From [Phormidium] sp. LEGE 05292 (lineage in GTDB: Bacteria > Cyanobacteriota > Cyanobacteriia > Cyanobacteriales > Aerosakkonemataceae): DNA of 64,000 nucleotides. The notes beneath the pieces are model-generated. The model did no database searches. It saw only the letters and a list, made by a program, of their open reading frames with translations, and was not told the origin of the DNA. The stretch lies in the NCBI RefSeq assembly GCF_015207735.1, contig NZ_JADEWG010000013.1, positions 1 through 64,000 on the forward strand, given 5' to 3'. Positions 17,965-26,837 of this stretch are shown here, one piece after another. The position numbers and the translations under genes were made by a program. Numbering within the stretch: position 1 is the first letter of the stretch; every line of letters starts with the position of its first letter.

Positions 17965-18396
17965 TTAAAGTAATCCTTCCAGCCTACGGCGAATCTTATC
18001 CAATTCTGCATCTGACATTTCTGATGCTTCAGATTCTTCTGACGCAGCCAAATCTGGTTCTTCATCGAACTCATCATCAAACTCATCATCAAACTCATCA
18101 TCTATTTGCCAATCAGTTTCTTCGACGTTCATATCTGGAGGTAGAGTTAAAGCGCCGTCTGGGACTAGTTCCCAGTCATAATCAGCACTTTCACAAAACG
18201 CCTTAATTTCGCGATCGTCCATTGATTCCACCGATGCAGCTGGAAAATCTTGGGCTTCCAGCATCAAACTATAGCGGGTAGCATCGTCTTCTGACTCGAA
18301 CATCAGCACTTTATTGCGATCGCCAATCTGAAGGGTGTGGATTCCCTCATTGTCTGTACCAGCATTGAATAATAGAACGAATACACGCATGGTCAT
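17965..18396 (-). CDS. DUF3110 domain-containing protein
   Basis: A 143-residue protein. Residues 3-90 are the DUF3110 domain (MRVFVLLFNAGTDNEGIHTL, MFESEDDATRYSLMLEAQDFP), found in cyanobacteria and plastids, function unknown. The tail is highly acidic and contains a three-copy DDEF repeat encoded by a 12-bp tandem repeat, then DEEPD and Glu/Ser stretches, so it is probably disordered. The start could be MTM or the inner ATG two codons later. The murQ start is 14 nt downstream. Confidence 0.85.
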   Translation of the reverse strand: MTMRVFVLLFNAGTDNEGIHTLQIGDRNKVLMFESEDDATRYSLMLEAQDFPAASVESMDDREIKAFCESADYDWELVPDGALTLPPDMNVEETDWQIDDEFDDEFDDEFDEEPDLAASEESEASEMSDAELDKIRRRLEGLL

Positions 18397-18562
18397 TACA
18401 CTTTACTTTTGCGCTCATCAGTTATTTATATTACTAATCAAGGGCGATCTTATTGGTAATTAGTCAAGTTTTGAATTATAGGGGCGGGTTTAGTAATTAA
18501 CTTTCTTGACAAACCATAAATTATTGGTAAAACCTGCCAATACTTCCCCTCGTCCCCCTGTA

Positions 18563-18594
18563 TCCTTGTCTCCTTGTCTCCTTGTCCCCTTGTC
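18563..18594 (+). repeat. Four TCCTTGTC-type octamers
   Basis: Four tandem 8-mers (the last one CCCTTGTC) lie in the divergent spacer between DUF3110 and the toxin-antitoxin pair. The unit is close to the complement of GGACAAGG at position 1, so the same repeat family appears in both orientations. Confidence 0.75.
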
Positions 18595-18681
18595 CTTGAC
18601 TTCTGCCAAAAGTCTCTTGGCTAATTCAATCACTCGACGTATGATAACAGGTTAAAGATTTCTCATAGTTGAGAGAAAGCA

Positions 18682-18912
18682 ATGAATATTGAAGACGCTA
18701 TTTTAGAAAAGCTGAAAATTTTACCTGTAGAAAAGCAACAAGAAGTATTAGATTTTGCCGAATTTTTAGCCCAAAAGGTTGAAGTTACTAACCATTCAAT
18801 TAAAGAAAATTGGCGTGATGAACCGTTTGTTGGGATGTGGCAGCAGCGCGAAGAAATGAGCGATAGTAGTGCTTGGGTGCGTCACACTCGCCAACAGGAA
18901 TGGCGGGAGTGA
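18682..18912 (+). CDS. Type II antitoxin, DUF2281-like
   Basis: A 76-residue protein beginning MNIEDAILEKLKILPVEKQ, with VLDFAEFLAQK, the typical DUF2281 antitoxin pattern in which the N-terminal part dimerises and binds DNA and the acidic C-terminal tail binds the toxin. The segment RDEPFVGMWQQREEM resembles toxin-wrapping tails of VapB-type partners. GAGAGAAAG lies about 9 nt before the ATG. The toxin gene starts 2 nt after its stop, so the two are translationally linked. It probably represses its own promoter. Confidence 0.85.
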   Translation: MNIEDAILEKLKILPVEKQQEVLDFAEFLAQKVEVTNHSIKENWRDEPFVGMWQQREEMSDSSAWVRHTRQQEWRE

Positions 18913-18914
18913 GA

Positions 18915-19307
18915 ATGAGTCAGCGAATCTTGATTGATACGGATGTTTTGATTGATGTTAGTCGCGGCATAGAAGGAACAATCGCTTTATTAGACAATAC
19001 CGCAGCGATCGCTTCTTTAGCTGTTAGCGTTATTACCCAAATGGAATTAATGGTTGGATGTAGGAATAAATCTGAACAACAGATTCTAGAGCGTTTTTTG
19101 CGTAGATTTGAAGTAATTCATATTAATGAATCTATTTCAACTCAAGCGGTTAAATTGTTACTTCAATATCGCTTGAGTCATGGTTTATTAATTCCTGATG
19201 CGTTAATTGCTGCGACAGCTTTAGTAACAGGGTACCCTCTGTTAAGTAAAAATCAGAGTGATTATCGCTTTATTCAAGATATAAATCTTTTACCATTTAA
19301 TCCATGA
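18915..19307 (+). CDS. VapC-type PIN-domain toxin
   Basis: A 130-residue PIN-domain ribonuclease. The acidic residues expected for Mg binding are visible: D in LIDTDVLIDV (residues ~8-12), E in ITQMELMVG, D in LLIPDALIAA and D near QSDYRF. Members of this family cut tRNA or rRNA when free of antitoxin. The frame is open from 18873, but ATG 18915 is chosen because it starts MSQRILIDTD and lies 2 nt after the antitoxin stop. All catalytic residues remain, so it is likely active. Confidence 0.88.
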   Translation: MSQRILIDTDVLIDVSRGIEGTIALLDNTAAIASLAVSVITQMELMVGCRNKSEQQILERFLRRFEVIHINESISTQAVKLLLQYRLSHGLLIPDALIAATALVTGYPLLSKNQSDYRFIQDINLLPFNP

Positions 19308-19396
19308 ATTGTGCAGAAGTGGTATAAAATGCTGTTCAGCTAAATTCTGGTGCTATCTTAAAGGATGTTTGAAAAGATTCTGGCGGTTAAAACTGC

Positions 19397-19484
19397 GACT
19401 ATACAAACTCTCGTCTGCTTGACACGGACTTTTAGAATAGGAGAATTTTGGAACCTGTGAAGGGCAGATTTTGTCTGTATAGCC
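19397..19484. repeat. Decayed inverted-repeat element (MITE-like)
   Basis: The left arm GACTATACAAAC with TCTGC and the right arm, whose complement reads GGCTATACAGAC with TCTGC, form an imperfect inverted repeat of about 21 bp around a ~45-bp centre. Related hairpins with a GCGACTATACAAAC core are, to my memory, scattered in Oscillatoria-like genomes. It sits just upstream of the TamB-like gene and may include part of its promoter region. Confidence 0.55.
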
Positions 19485-19560
19485 AATGACTTTAGTTGCA
19501 GCAGCGACGATAATTACAAATTTTCAGACAACCGCTTAGCTTGTCAGGTGTGAGGTTGAA

Positions 19561-22500
19561 ATGACAAATTCCCCAAATTCGGATAACGAAACCGAACAAA
19601 ATCTAAATCGCCGTGTGTGGCTGTTGTGGCTAAGTCGCGCTGGGCTTGGTTTTGGTATAGTTGTACTGATTGGTGTGCTGGCTGGTGCTTGGTGGGCGTG
19701 GGTTTTTATTAACCGAGAGTTAGCACCGCTGGTGGAAAAAAATGTTAGCGATCTGCTACAAAGACCTGTAAAACTGGGCAAGTTAGAAAATTTTACGTTA
19801 AATAGTTTACGGTTTGGCCCTTCTAGTGTACCGCCAACGGCGACAGATACCGATCGCGCTTCCGCCCAAGCAGTAGATGTAAGTTTTAATCCTCTACAAT
19901 TACTTCTTACCAGAACTTTAAATCTCGATATTACTTTAGTTAATCCTGATGTTTTTATTGAACAAACTCCTGATGGACGTTGGATTAGTACCCAAATTAA
20001 ACAATCTGAAGCAAAAGGGGCAATTACTACTAATGTAGATTCAATTCGGGTTAGTAATGCTAATGTGGTGCTACTTCCCCAAGCGAAATTAACTAATCCC
20101 AGAGTACCAGTTAATATTAATCCGATTTCTGCGACTGTAGACTTTTTAGATAAGGGTCAAAGATTTCGCTTTAATGCTGAAGGGCAAATTGCCCAAAAAA
20201 CTAATAATCAATCATCTCAGACTAATCCAGCTACTTTTAGAACTAATGGCGAATTTTTATTACCATCTCAACAGTTAAATGCTCAAGTACAAGCACAATA
20301 TATTCCGGTTCAAGAGATCGATCGCTTAATTCAAATTCCTAATGCTAATTTAATCGCAGGTCAAGTCAACGGTAATTTAACAGTCAAATATAATCCCCAA
20401 GAAAAACCTTTTGTTTTGGGAGTTGCCAGTTTACAAAATGTTTCTGTCACCAGTCCCCAATTACCAGCACCAATTATTAATACTAATGGGGTAGTTAACT
20501 TTACTGGCAGAGGATTAAACTTAAATAATTTCTCGACATCTTTAGGACAAATTCCCGTTCAACTTGGGGGAAGTGCTGATTTAGATAAAGGGTTAAATTT
20601 AGATGTTATAGTTCCTAATGTTAATGTGGCAAACTTGACGCAAACTTTCAAAGTTAAACCACCAGTTCCCGTGATAGGGGAAATCAAATTAGCCACAAAA
20701 GTAACTGGAACTATTGAATCTCCAACTATTTTAGGACGAGTTAATACAACTAAACAAACCCAAGTTGATAAACTGAATTTTCGGGATATTAGCACTAACT
20801 TTGCTTTCGCACCCCAAACAGGCGAATTAGTAATTTCTAATATTCAAATTTCCCCAATGGCTGGGGGAAAAATTACAGGTAAAGGTAATGCTAAATTAGG
20901 TCAACCTGGGGCAGTAGCGTTAGATTTACAAGCGCAGAATTTGCCTGGTGATGCGATCGCCAAAATCTACAACGTCAATCTTCCGGCTAACATCAATATT
21001 GGCAATGTTAATGCCCAAACTCAAGTCTCTGGCCCTTTAAATAATATTCGCATCGCCACGAATTTTCAAGCACCCCAAGCCACCTATCCTTTAACCGGAC
21101 AAGTAACAGTTAATAATGGCGAAATTCGCTTAAATAATGCGATCGCCCAAGTACCAGGCGGCGATGTTCAAGCATCAGCCAGAATAGCGAATAGGAGTTG
21201 GCAAGCCACAGTGCAAGCCGCCCAACTGCCAGTTAATAGCATCTTAGCAATTACTCAATCAACTAACCAAAACCAACAACAAAAACCACCAGAAATTCCC
21301 CCATCCATCCGCCAAGGAAGAATTAGCGGAACCGTAAACTTAGCCGGAAATCTTGACTCTTTCCAACTAGGAAATATTCAAGCAACCGCCCAAGCAAACT
21401 TGCAAGTAGCAGGGGGAAACATTCGCGTTAGCCAAGCACAATTAAACCAAGGAAAATGGCAAGGTTTAGTCAACGCTTCCGGCATTAACCTAGCACTTTT
21501 CCCCCAAGTTCCCCCACAATTTAGATCCAATTTTAACGGACAATTCCGCGTAGCCGGAAATCTCAACGCCCCCACAACAAATATTCAAGCAACTGGACAA
21601 GGAAACATAAACATTGCAGGTGGAAATGCCCAAATATTGCAAGCAGCATTGAATGATGGCAATTGGAATGCTACAGTTAGAGCTAACAGGATTAACTTAG
21701 GACAATTAGCCCAAGTTCCCCGCGAATTACAAGCACCTTTTAACGGAGAATTCCGTTTATCAGGTAATTTAAACGCAACTGATACTAATAATATTAAAGC
21801 TGTAGGTTCGGGAAATATTCAAGTTGCTGGCGGTAATGTTAACCTTCGCAGTTTAGAACTAAATCAAGGTAATTTCCTGGCAACTATTGCAGCCTCAGGA
21901 GTGCAATTAACCCGTCTTCCTCAAGTACCAAAAGAATTACCAGTTGGCGCATTTAGCGGACAATTTCAAGTTGCTGGAAACTTAAACGATCTTACCGCCC
22001 AAAAAGATCGATCTCCCCTGAATCAAATACAAGTTTCTGGACAAGGAAACGTACAACTTGCTGGCGGAAATGTGCAACTGCGCCAATTCCAATTAAATCA
22101 GGGGAATTTCCAAACTTTAGTTGATGCAAATAACGTTCAAGTAGCGCGTTTTCCCCAAGTACCAAATAATTTCCAAGGTACATTTAATGGACAATTACAA
22201 GCCAGAGGAAATCTAGCCAATTTAACAGCCCAAAATGCTCAATCTCCCTTGAATCAAATTCAAGCGACTGCCAGAGGGACTTTGCAAACTCCCACCGGAA
22301 ATTTACAACTGCAACAAGTTGAATTAAATCAAGGAAATTTCCAAGCAAGAGTAACAGCAAACAACCTGCAATTATCGCAATTTAATCAAGTACCAAAAGG
22401 TTTTCAAGGTATATTTAGCGGTGAATTACAAGCCAGGGGAAATCTTGATAATTTAACTGCCAAAAATGCCCAATCTCCGTTGAATCAAATCGAAGCCAAC

Positions 22501-25500
22501 GCTACAGGAAATCTGCGAATTGGTGCGGGAAATTTACAAATACAACAGTTGCGATTAAATCAAGGCAACTTCCTCGCCAGAGTTAATACAAATAATTTTC
22601 AATTGGCGGCTTTACCGCAAGTTCCCCAAGGATTTAGAGGTGCATTTACCGGACAATTAGAAGCAGAGGGAAATCTGGATTCATTAACGAATACTAAATC
22701 AAATCAATCTCCTCTTGCGGAAATTCAAGCCAACGCCCAAGGAGTTTTAACCATTCCCAATGGTGGCACAGTTCAATTACGCCAAGCAACGTTAAATCAA
22801 GGAAACTGGCAAGTAGCTTTGGATGCTAACCGCTTACAACTAGCAAGTTTACCTCAAGTACCGCCGCAGTTTCAAGGAATATTTACTGGGGAATTGCAAG
22901 CATCGGGAAATGTTGCCAGTTTGACCCAGAAAACCGATACTCCGCTATCAGGAATTGAGGCAATTGGTAGGGGAAGATTACAAATTGCTGGTGGTGTAGT
23001 TGATATTAAAGAAGCACAAGTAACCCAAGGGCGTTGGGCGGCTGCTGTTAATTTAGCCCAAGTGCAATTAAATCAGTTTTCTCAACAATTAAAAGGTGGA
23101 GTTAGTGGTGATTTAAGAGTCGGAGGAAGTTTAGCTGCATTAACTCAACCAAAGGGTTCGCCTTTAACAGATATTCAAGCAATTGGTGATTTAAACTTTA
23201 CCCAAACACCTTATTTAAATCGTCCTTTAAGTGTAGCATTTCAATGGAATGGTCAACAGTTAGAAATTAAACAGGCGACAGCACCAGGACTTAATGCAAG
23301 TGGAACAGTTACAGCGAGTTTTGACCGAAATAATACACCGCAAATTGCTAACCTGAATTTAAATGTTCAAGCGGAAGATTTTAATTTACAAACTCTGCCA
23401 GTAGCGTTACCCAAAAATGTGGCTATAGCAGGTTTAGTTGATTTTAATGGGCAAATTTCAGGTCAGTTAAATGCGTTAAATATAAATGGTCAAGTTGGAT
23501 TACAAAATTTAGTAGTTGGTGAGTTTAAATTTGACCCAGATTTGCGCGGGAATATTACTGCAACAGCGGGTAGGGGAATAAATTTACAATTGCAAGGACA
23601 ACAAGACCAAATTGCTGTTCAGTTAGACCCAAATTACAAACCTGAAAGTTTACTATTCCGCCGGGGTGACATTTTAGCACAGGGAAGAAGACAGGGCGAT
23701 TTATTCTTGTTAGATTTGGCAAATGTGCCTGTAGCAACGGTGAAAAATTTAGCCCAAAATTTTGTCAATTTACCGCCAGATATAGCTACTCAACAAGTTA
23801 GCGGAAACCTTTCAGGAAATTTGGCGATTAATTTTGATACATTAAGTGTAGAGGGGCGAAATGTTGCGATCGCACAACCCAGAATCGGAGATTTACAAGC
23901 AGATTCTCTAATAGCTGATTTCCGCTACGCTAACGGAACATTAGAAATAATTAACAGTCGATTACAACAAGGTGAAAGTATTTATGCCCTCAGTGGTAGA
24001 GCAACTCAACTGTTAACTCAAACTCCCCAAGTCCAAGGAAAAGTGACTGTTGAGAAAGGCAAAATTCAAAACATTTTAGCCGCAGTTGATTGGTTTAATT
24101 TACAAGGTTTTGGTAATCGAGGAGGAAACATTGGTAGCGCCGCTAATGTGCCAACTATCCCAGTAGGAATACCAAATGCTCCTTTAAGGACGCAACTCCA
24201 AAGATTTGCCGAAATTATCTCTTTACAGCAACAAGAACTAGCAGAAAAACAAAGAGCTAACACATTACCAGATATTACAGAATTGCAGGGTAATTTTAGC
24301 GGGACTGTTGATTTTGCAGGAACTTTACCCAGAGATATTCAAGCTAGTTTTAATCTCCAAGGCGATAATTGGTTATTAGGTAATTACAAAGTTGAACAGG
24401 TACTAGCACAAGGAACTTATAATCAGGGTAATTTGAATGTTCAAAGCTTAAAATTAGCATCCCAAAATAGAAGCGTAGCATTTACGGGAACTTTGGGAAT
24501 GGATAAACAAGATGGAGTATTACAAATCCAAAACTTCCCCTTAGAACCAGTCAACAATATTTTACAGTTACCTGTGTATGTCACCGGAAATCTAGATGGA
24601 ACAGTTAATATCAGGGGAGATTTAAATAACCCTTATGCTAGCGGTCAATTAACAGTTAAAAATGGCACTGTAGATGGTACAAAGATCGAATCCGCATTAG
24701 CGACTTTTAGCTATCAAGATGCTCGGTTAAATCTTGATTCTCAAGTATTAATCAATCCACCACAACCAATTGTAATTGCTGGTAGTGTTCCTTTGAAATT
24801 ACCCTTTGCCAAAGTCTCGCCAGCTAGCAATGAAATTAGTCTTAGTGTCAATGTCCAAAACGAGGGATTAGCATTAATTAGCCTGCTGACAAATCAACAA
24901 GTGCGATGGGTAAATGGTACGGGACAAGCACAATTAACAGTGGGGGGAACTTTAGAACGTCCAGTACCAAAGGGATTTGTAAACTTGCAAAATGCTACTC
25001 TTGGCGGTCAATTACTGGCAGAAGATTTGAATAATGTGAAAGGAGTTATCCAATTTGAGGGCGATCGCATCACTGTAGAAAATCTTACAGGTAACTTCAA
25101 GCAAGGACAAGTAATAGCCCAAGGAACCATTCCCATTTTCACACCTTTAGACTCTCAAGACCCAGCCCGTCAAAATCCTCTCAATATCACCCTTGACCAA
25201 GCGAGAATTAACCTGAGAGGATTGTATGGAGGTTTGGTTGATGGTAGAGTAACTATAGTGGGTTCAGCAGTCAATCCGCAAATTGGTGGACAAGTAAACT
25301 TACTTGATGGTCAACTTTCTTTACCGCAAACTCCCGCTACCGTCGCCACTGTATCCCAAACAGCACCCCCCAGTCAAACTTTAGTTATTGAATTTGACAA
25401 TTTCCAAATTGGATTAAGCGATCGAGTTGATATTACCTTACAACCAATTCTCGCCTTCCGAGGTAGCGGTACTCTAAAACTTGACGGTTCTCTCGATAAG

Positions 25501-26259
25501 CCCCGCCCAGAAGGTCAGATCGCATTACGACGAGGTTCAGTAAACTTATTTGCCGCCCGCTTTAGACTAGAACGCGGTTACGAAAATGTGGCTGTGTTTG
25601 TTCCCGAACGAGGTTTCAATCCCTTTTTAAATGTACGATTGATTACTAACGTTTCGGAAGTAACTAGTTTTCGCTTACCTGCACCAGCTTTTAGTTCAGA
25701 AGTTAGTGATATTCCCGCTACAGGTATGGGCAGTTTACAATCAGTCAGGGTAAGGGCAACTGTTAATGGCTGGGCGAGTCAATTAGGTGTAAATCCTGAA
25801 TCTAATACGGCAACATCTCAAATTATTGAACTAACCAGCGATCCTCCCCGCACTGAATCAGAAATTGTGGCTTTAATTGGTGGTAGTTTTATTAATAATC
25901 TCGGTCAAGGTGGGGGTGGTGTTGCCGGGTTAGCCGGACTTGCTAGTTCTGTAATTTTACCCGGTTTAGAAGGATTTTTTGGCGATCTTGGCGAAAGACT
26001 GGGGTTAAGCGAGTTTCGCATCTACCCAACAGCAATAACTTCTGGAAAAGAAAATAGTGACTCAGTATTAGGTTTAGCCGCAGAATTTGGGGTTGATATT
26101 ACTAATAATTTATCAGTCTCAGTCCTGCAAATTTTAACTGAATCTCAACCAACTCAGTTTGGTTTACGTTATCGTTTTAATCCAGAATTTACCTTGCGCG
26201 GTTCCACCGATTTTTCTGGTGATACTAGGGCAGTTCTTGAGTTTCAAAAAAGATTTTAG
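19561..26259 (+). CDS. TamB/Tic236-like translocation and assembly protein
   Basis: A 2232-residue protein with one N-terminal membrane helix (about 27-50) and a very long beta-rich periplasmic part. The C-terminal ~350 residues are the TamB/DUF490 domain, with LSLPQTPA, RGSGTLKLDGSLDKPRPEG and the ending FQKRF with terminal Phe. TamB proteins bridge inner and outer membranes as a hydrophobic groove for lipid transfer or outer-membrane protein assembly; cyanobacterial forms are relatives of plastid Tic236. About eight ~75-residue tandem units occupy residues ~620-1215. GAGG lies 6 nt before the ATG. No Omp85/TamA gene is nearby. The length is larger than in proteobacteria (~1250) and typical of cyanobacteria. 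Confidence 0.92.
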   Translation: MTNSPNSDNETEQNLNRRVWLLWLSRAGLGFGIVVLIGVLAGAWWAWVFINRELAPLVEKNVSDLLQRPVKLGKLENFTLNSLRFGPSSVPPTATDTDRASAQAVDVSFNPLQLLLTRTLNLDITLVNPDVFIEQTPDGRWISTQIKQSEAKGAITTNVDSIRVSNANVVLLPQAKLTNPRVPVNINPISATVDFLDKGQRFRFNAEGQIAQKTNNQSSQTNPATFRTNGEFLLPSQQLNAQVQAQYIPVQEIDRLIQIPNANLIAGQVNGNLTVKYNPQEKPFVLGVASLQNVSVTSPQLPAPIINTNGVVNFTGRGLNLNNFSTSLGQIPVQLGGSADLDKGLNLDVIVPNVNVANLTQTFKVKPPVPVIGEIKLATKVTGTIESPTILGRVNTTKQTQVDKLNFRDISTNFAFAPQTGELVISNIQISPMAGGKITGKGNAKLGQPGAVALDLQAQNLPGDAIAKIYNVNLPANINIGNVNAQTQVSGPLNNIRIATNFQAPQATYPLTGQVTVNNGEIRLNNAIAQVPGGDVQASARIANRSWQATVQAAQLPVNSILAITQSTNQNQQQKPPEIPPSIRQGRISGTVNLAGNLDSFQLGNIQATAQANLQVAGGNIRVSQAQLNQGKWQGLVNASGINLALFPQVPPQFRSNFNGQFRVAGNLNAPTTNIQATGQGNINIAGGNAQILQAALNDGNWNATVRANRINLGQLAQVPRELQAPFNGEFRLSGNLNATDTNNIKAVGSGNIQVAGGNVNLRSLELNQGNFLATIAASGVQLTRLPQVPKELPVGAFSGQFQVAGNLNDLTAQKDRSPLNQIQVSGQGNVQLAGGNVQLRQFQLNQGNFQTLVDANNVQVARFPQVPNNFQGTFNGQLQARGNLANLTAQNAQSPLNQIQATARGTLQTPTGNLQLQQVELNQGNFQARVTANNLQLSQFNQVPKGFQGIFSGELQARGNLDNLTAKNAQSPLNQIEANATGNLRIGAGNLQIQQLRLNQGNFLARVNTNNFQLAALPQVPQGFRGAFTGQLEAEGNLDSLTNTKSNQSPLAEIQANAQGVLTIPNGGTVQLRQATLNQGNWQVALDANRLQLASLPQVPPQFQGIFTGELQASGNVASLTQKTDTPLSGIEAIGRGRLQIAGGVVDIKEAQVTQGRWAAAVNLAQVQLNQFSQQLKGGVSGDLRVGGSLAALTQPKGSPLTDIQAIGDLNFTQTPYLNRPLSVAFQWNGQQLEIKQATAPGLNASGTVTASFDRNNTPQIANLNLNVQAEDFNLQTLPVALPKNVAIAGLVDFNGQISGQLNALNINGQVGLQNLVVGEFKFDPDLRGNITATAGRGINLQLQGQQDQIAVQLDPNYKPESLLFRRGDILAQGRRQGDLFLLDLANVPVATVKNLAQNFVNLPPDIATQQVSGNLSGNLAINFDTLSVEGRNVAIAQPRIGDLQADSLIADFRYANGTLEIINSRLQQGESIYALSGRATQLLTQTPQVQGKVTVEKGKIQNILAAVDWFNLQGFGNRGGNIGSAANVPTIPVGIPNAPLRTQLQRFAEIISLQQQELAEKQRANTLPDITELQGNFSGTVDFAGTLPRDIQASFNLQGDNWLLGNYKVEQVLAQGTYNQGNLNVQSLKLASQNRSVAFTGTLGMDKQDGVLQIQNFPLEPVNNILQLPVYVTGNLDGTVNIRGDLNNPYASGQLTVKNGTVDGTKIESALATFSYQDARLNLDSQVLINPPQPIVIAGSVPLKLPFAKVSPASNEISLSVNVQNEGLALISLLTNQQVRWVNGTGQAQLTVGGTLERPVPKGFVNLQNATLGGQLLAEDLNNVKGVIQFEGDRITVENLTGNFKQGQVIAQGTIPIFTPLDSQDPARQNPLNITLDQARINLRGLYGGLVDGRVTIVGSAVNPQIGGQVNLLDGQLSLPQTPATVATVSQTAPPSQTLVIEFDNFQIGLSDRVDITLQPILAFRGSGTLKLDGSLDKPRPEGQIALRRGSVNLFAARFRLERGYENVAVFVPERGFNPFLNVRLITNVSEVTSFRLPAPAFSSEVSDIPATGMGSLQSVRVRATVNGWASQLGVNPESNTATSQIIELTSDPPRTESEIVALIGGSFINNLGQGGGGVAGLAGLASSVILPGLEGFFGDLGERLGLSEFRIYPTAITSGKENSDSVLGLAAEFGVDITNNLSVSVLQILTESQPTQFGLRYRFNPEFTLRGSTDFSGDTRAVLEFQKRF
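21430..23210 (+). repeat. In-gene tandem array in the TamB-like protein
   Basis: About eight protein-level units of 67-80 residues share the pattern LNQGNF..., then FPQVP, then FNGQFxxxGNL, then SPLNQIxAxxxG, then AGGNVQL. Units 3 to 7 are closest and the first and last are degenerate. Nucleotide identity between units is only partial, so this is an old expansion, not a recent slippage. The insert lengthens the lipid-groove region. Confidence 0.85.
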
Positions 26260-26265
26260 TCTTCG

Positions 26266-26329
26266 GTTCGTTGTGTGGACTTTAGTCCTTTTATTTGAAG
26301 AAAATACGACTGAAGTCGATACAATGAAC
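26266..26329. repeat. Imperfect palindrome with GGACTTTAGTC arm
   Basis: The left arm GTTCGTTGTGTGGACTTTAGTC is 22 nt in two halves GTTCGTTGTGT and GGACTTTAGTC; 18 of 22 positions pair with the right arm ending CAATGAAC. It begins 7 nt after the TamB stop. Related palindromes occur at 37008 and 63454, always at gene 3' ends. It may act as a terminator or be a small non-autonomous element. Confidence 0.7.
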
Positions 26330-26533
26330 CTAGATTTACAAAACAAAATTCTCCACTGTCTTAAAAATGGAACACAACTTGCTTGGTTGATAGATATAAC
26401 TCGCCAACAAATTTGGGTTTGGCAAGCAGATGATTTGCCAAACATTTTTTCCGGCGCAGACATTTTGCCCAGTTTGGGGGAAATACCACCACTTACAGTT
26501 AATGCGATAATGGGAATGACTGGCAGGCATTGA
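26324..26533 (+). pseudogene. C-terminal remnant of an Uma2-family (DUF820) endonuclease gene
   Basis: The 69-residue frame reads KILHCLKNGTQLAWLIDITRQ, then IWVWQADD and a GADILPSLGE segment, which matches the last third of Uma2/DUF820 restriction-like nucleases, a family spread widely in cyanobacteria. The N-terminal catalytic part is missing: upstream lies only the palindrome at 26266 and then TamB. The ATG itself lies within the right arm of that palindrome. The fragment is therefore most likely a truncated relic and not a functional gene. Confidence 0.65.
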
Positions 26534-26837
26534 AGAAAAATTTTGAGCGCGTTTAAATTAAGAAAGTTGATCTTGAGAAATAGGGAACCTGATTTGGCTA
26601 AAGATACGCATTAGTATGGCGATCGGACTGGATATATAGTTGGGGAAATCTGATGTACGTTCTTTTTAACTGAGATCTTGCACAACGAGGCGGAGCCTCT
26701 ATTTCTCGTTACCAGGTTGAACCTGGGAACGAGGTGTTGGGAGGTTCGATCTCCTTACTGGAGGAAGACCTGAGTTTAACTTGGTAATCGTAGATTTTTT
26801 TCACAACATACTCTACAGCGCCCCAAATGAGAAATAA
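26534..26837. other. Spacer containing an interspersed repeat
   Basis: This 304-bp spacer lies between the Uma2 remnant and the hybrid histidine kinase. It contains the interspersed repeat described at 26675-26747. No open frame or RNA gene was found. The kinase promoter probably lies in its last ~90 bp, including ACTTGGTAATC and CATACTCT, but no convincing -35/-10 pair was identified. Confidence 0.5.
26675..26747 (+). repeat. Interspersed ~73-bp repeat, copy 1
   Basis: Starts ATCTTGCAC, contains GGCGGAGCC and CCAGGTTGAACCTGG, and ends GGGAGGTTC. The core CCAGGTTGAACCTGG is itself palindromic. A second copy lies in opposite orientation at 30652-30723. This matches the style of small palindromic elements scattered in cyanobacterial genomes. 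Confidence 0.8.
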
